The notes under the pieces were generated by a model. That model was not told the origin of the DNA and did no database searches. It saw nothing but the letters and a program-made list of their open reading frames with translations. DNA of 64,000 nucleotides. It comes from Notolepis coatsorum. Lineage: Eukaryota > Chordata > Actinopteri > Aulopiformes > Paralepididae. Both the position numbers and the translations under genes were made by a program. Below, one piece after another: positions 62,448-64,000 of this stretch. The stretch's first letter is position 1, and each line of letters starts with the position of its first letter. Where the stretch lies: the NCBI GenBank assembly GCA_963971535.1, contig OZ020589.1, forward strand, positions 95,290,324 through 95,354,323. Reading direction: 5' to 3'.

Positions 62448-63817
62448 GAAGAGCATTTATGCAGGTAAACACCAGGAAGGCTGCTGGCCCAGATGGTATA
62501 ACAGGACGCATACTTAAGTCCTGTGCCAACCAGCTGGCCCCAGTGTTCACCGCCATATTTAATCAATCCCTGGCGGAGTCAGTGGTCCCTGCCTGCTTCA
62601 AGATGTCTACCATCATCCCTGTACCGAAGAAACCCTCCCCAACATGTCCAAATGACTACAGACCGGTGGCACTCACCTCTGTGGTCATGAAATGTTTCGA
62701 GAGGCTGGTCAAGGACCACATTTGTGCCTCCCTCCCCAGTGATATGGACCCTATGCAATTTGCATACAGGACAAACAGGTCCACTGACGACGCGGTCTCC
62801 CAGGTACTGCATAGCACCCTCTCTCACCTTGACCGTCAGAAGGGGGGCTATGTGAGACTGTTGTTCATTGACTACAGCTCAGCGTTCAACACCATAGTCC
62901 CCACCAGACTGGTGGACAAGCTGATCGAGCTAGGTCTGAGCTCCGCCCTGAGCGCCTGGGTACTGGACTTCCTCAGCGAAAGACCCCAGGCGGTCAGGGT
63001 GGGGGGTCAGACCTCCAACACCATCACCCTGAGCATCGGGTCCCCCCAGGGCTGTGTTCTGAGCCCCCTGCTGTACTCACTCTACACACACGATTGTGTG
63101 GCCAAGTTCAGCTCCAACTCCATAGTGAAGTTTGCAGACGACACGGTGGTGGTGGGGCTGATCTCGGACAACGACGAGAAGGCCTACCGGGAGGAGGTTG
63201 AGGTACTGGAACGCTGGTGCCAGGACAACAGCCTGCTCCTGAACATTGGTAAAACCAAGGAGCTGATCGTGGATTATAGGAGAGGACAGCAGGAGACGCA
63301 CACACCACTGATGATTAACGGGGCTACCGTGGACAGGGTGAGCAGCTTTAAGTACCTGGGGGTCCACATCTCAGAGGATCTGACATGGTCAACACACATA
63401 GACACAGTAGTAAAGAAGGCGAAACAGCGCCTCTACCACCTGAGACAGTTAAGGAAGTTTAGAGTATCGGGGAAGATACTCCAGTCCTTTTACTCAGGGG
63501 CTGTAGAGAGCATCTTGACCGGAAACATCACTGCCTGGTATGGAAACAGCACGGCACAGGACAAGAAGGCCCTACAGAGAGTGGTGCGCTCAGCCGAGCG
63601 TACCACGGGTATTGCACTACCTCCCCTGCAGGTTCTATACAACAAGAGGTGCAAATCCAGAGCCTGCAGAATAATGAAAGACCCCCACCACCCCAATAAC
63701 AGCCTGTTTCAGCTGCTGAGGTCAGGCAGACGCCTGCGAACCCCAGCTACTAGGACAGAGAGGCTTAGGCTTAGCTTCTTCCCCCAGGCCATCAGAGTCC
63801 TGAACAATGAACATTGA
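62429..63817 (+). CDS. LINE reverse transcriptase ORF (open, 462 aa)
   Basis: An RNA-directed DNA polymerase for target-primed reverse transcription. Visible motifs: [52 protein letters not shown] (first Asp), [36 protein letters not shown] (catalytic DD) and [16 protein letters not shown]. The C-terminus ends RLSFFPQAIRVLNNEH. No stop interrupts it. The endonuclease is absent, and the linker upstream (62193-62395) is in another frame, shifted at a G-run, so this is probably a truncated copy. Confidence 0.88.
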   Translation: MSEHSVRRAFMQVNTRKAAGPDGITGRILKSCANQLAPVFTAIFNQSLAESVVPACFKMSTIIPVPKKPSPTCPNDYRPVALTSVVMKCFERLVKDHICASLPSDMDPMQFAYRTNRSTDDAVSQVLHSTLSHLDRQKGGYVRLLFIDYSSAFNTIVPTRLVDKLIELGLSSALSAWVLDFLSERPQAVRVGGQTSNTITLSIGSPQGCVLSPLLYSLYTHDCVAKFSSNSIVKFADDTVVVGLISDNDEKAYREEVEVLERWCQDNSLLLNIGKTKELIVDYRRGQQETHTPLMINGATVDRVSSFKYLGVHISEDLTWSTHIDTVVKKAKQRLYHLRQLRKFRVSGKILQSFYSGAVESILTGNITAWYGNSTAQDKKALQRVVRSAERTTGIALPPLQVLYNKRCKSRACRIMKDPHHPNNSLFQLLRSGRRLRTPATRTERLRLSFFPQAIRVLNNEH

Positions 63818-64000
63818 GTACCACAGAACACTGAACTATCCACACATAAGCACACATGAGCACACACATGACACGCACGCTGTGCACGCTCACACACTAG
63901 CAGCCACTTTAACACTTTAACATGAGCGGGCACACACTCATGCCGCACACACGCACACTTATGGCCAAAAGGAAAGGCCACTTTAAATTAGTATAACAGG

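Larger units (their letters stand above)
62155..64000 (+). mobile_element. CR1/L2-superfamily LINE, runs off the window
   Basis: 5'-truncated LINE with linker, RT and C-terminal coding and the start of a CA-rich 3' UTR. Related to, but distinct from, the copies at 16-20 kb and 42-45 kb. Confidence 0.85.

Noticed and set aside
62265..63367. Several - strand ORFs opposite the LINE RT
   Set aside because: Antisense shadows of the RT reading frame.

Overview
The window is repeat-rich vertebrate DNA, most likely from a teleost fish. The two genes in it have introns, and the mobile elements are typical of fish: L2/CR1-type LINEs, hAT and piggyBac-like DNA elements, a Ty3/Gypsy element and tRNA-derived SINEs. 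Only two host protein-coding genes can be supported. One is the 3' half of WDR83 (also called MORG1, a seven-bladed WD-repeat scaffold protein), on the + strand as five exons between 448 and 23548. The other is a complete two-exon persephin-type GDNF-family ligand (pspn) on the - strand, 25386-26284. The two genes converge tail to tail.

Layout. 1-23548: WDR83 exons, with introns swollen by transposons. The intron after exon A holds a TTAA-flanked piggyBac-like element split by a hAT element, which is itself split by a Harbinger-like MITE, followed by two head-to-tail TTAA elements that share one target site. The next intron holds a hAT element (8065-15372) containing a minisatellite, a 5'-truncated Gypsy element, a SINE inside the Gypsy 3' region and another hAT inside the SINE. 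The same intron then carries an antisense LINE (16215-20500) with its own hAT insertion. 23549-26400: convergent 3' ends and pspn. 26900-37200: MITEs, degraded LINE pieces, a minisatellite, SINEs and an inverted pair of TTAA elements. 37205-41431: a sense L2 LINE carrying a minisatellite that repeats a Pol III B-box-like motif. 41997-44990: a second copy of the 16-20 kb LINE; it lacks the insertion and so serves as an empty-site reference. 45000-49300: degenerate DNA elements. 50295-58970: an ORF-poor, G/T-rich stretch bounded by LTR-like sequence and containing a nested element with two 0.93-kb LTRs. 59000-64000: SINEs, another TTAA element and a LINE reverse transcriptase running off the end.

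The most striking observation is that three different exon-intron boundaries of WDR83 have become minisatellites. The exon A donor is repeated in 45-bp units. The exon C acceptor is repeated three more times upstream and is now separated from the real exon by a LINE. The exon D donor is repeated about 22 times in a 33-bp unit. Because 33 is a multiple of three, use of downstream donors in the first copies would add 11-residue blocks in frame to the WD-repeat protein. No self-contained new enzymatic system was found; the novelty here is structural.
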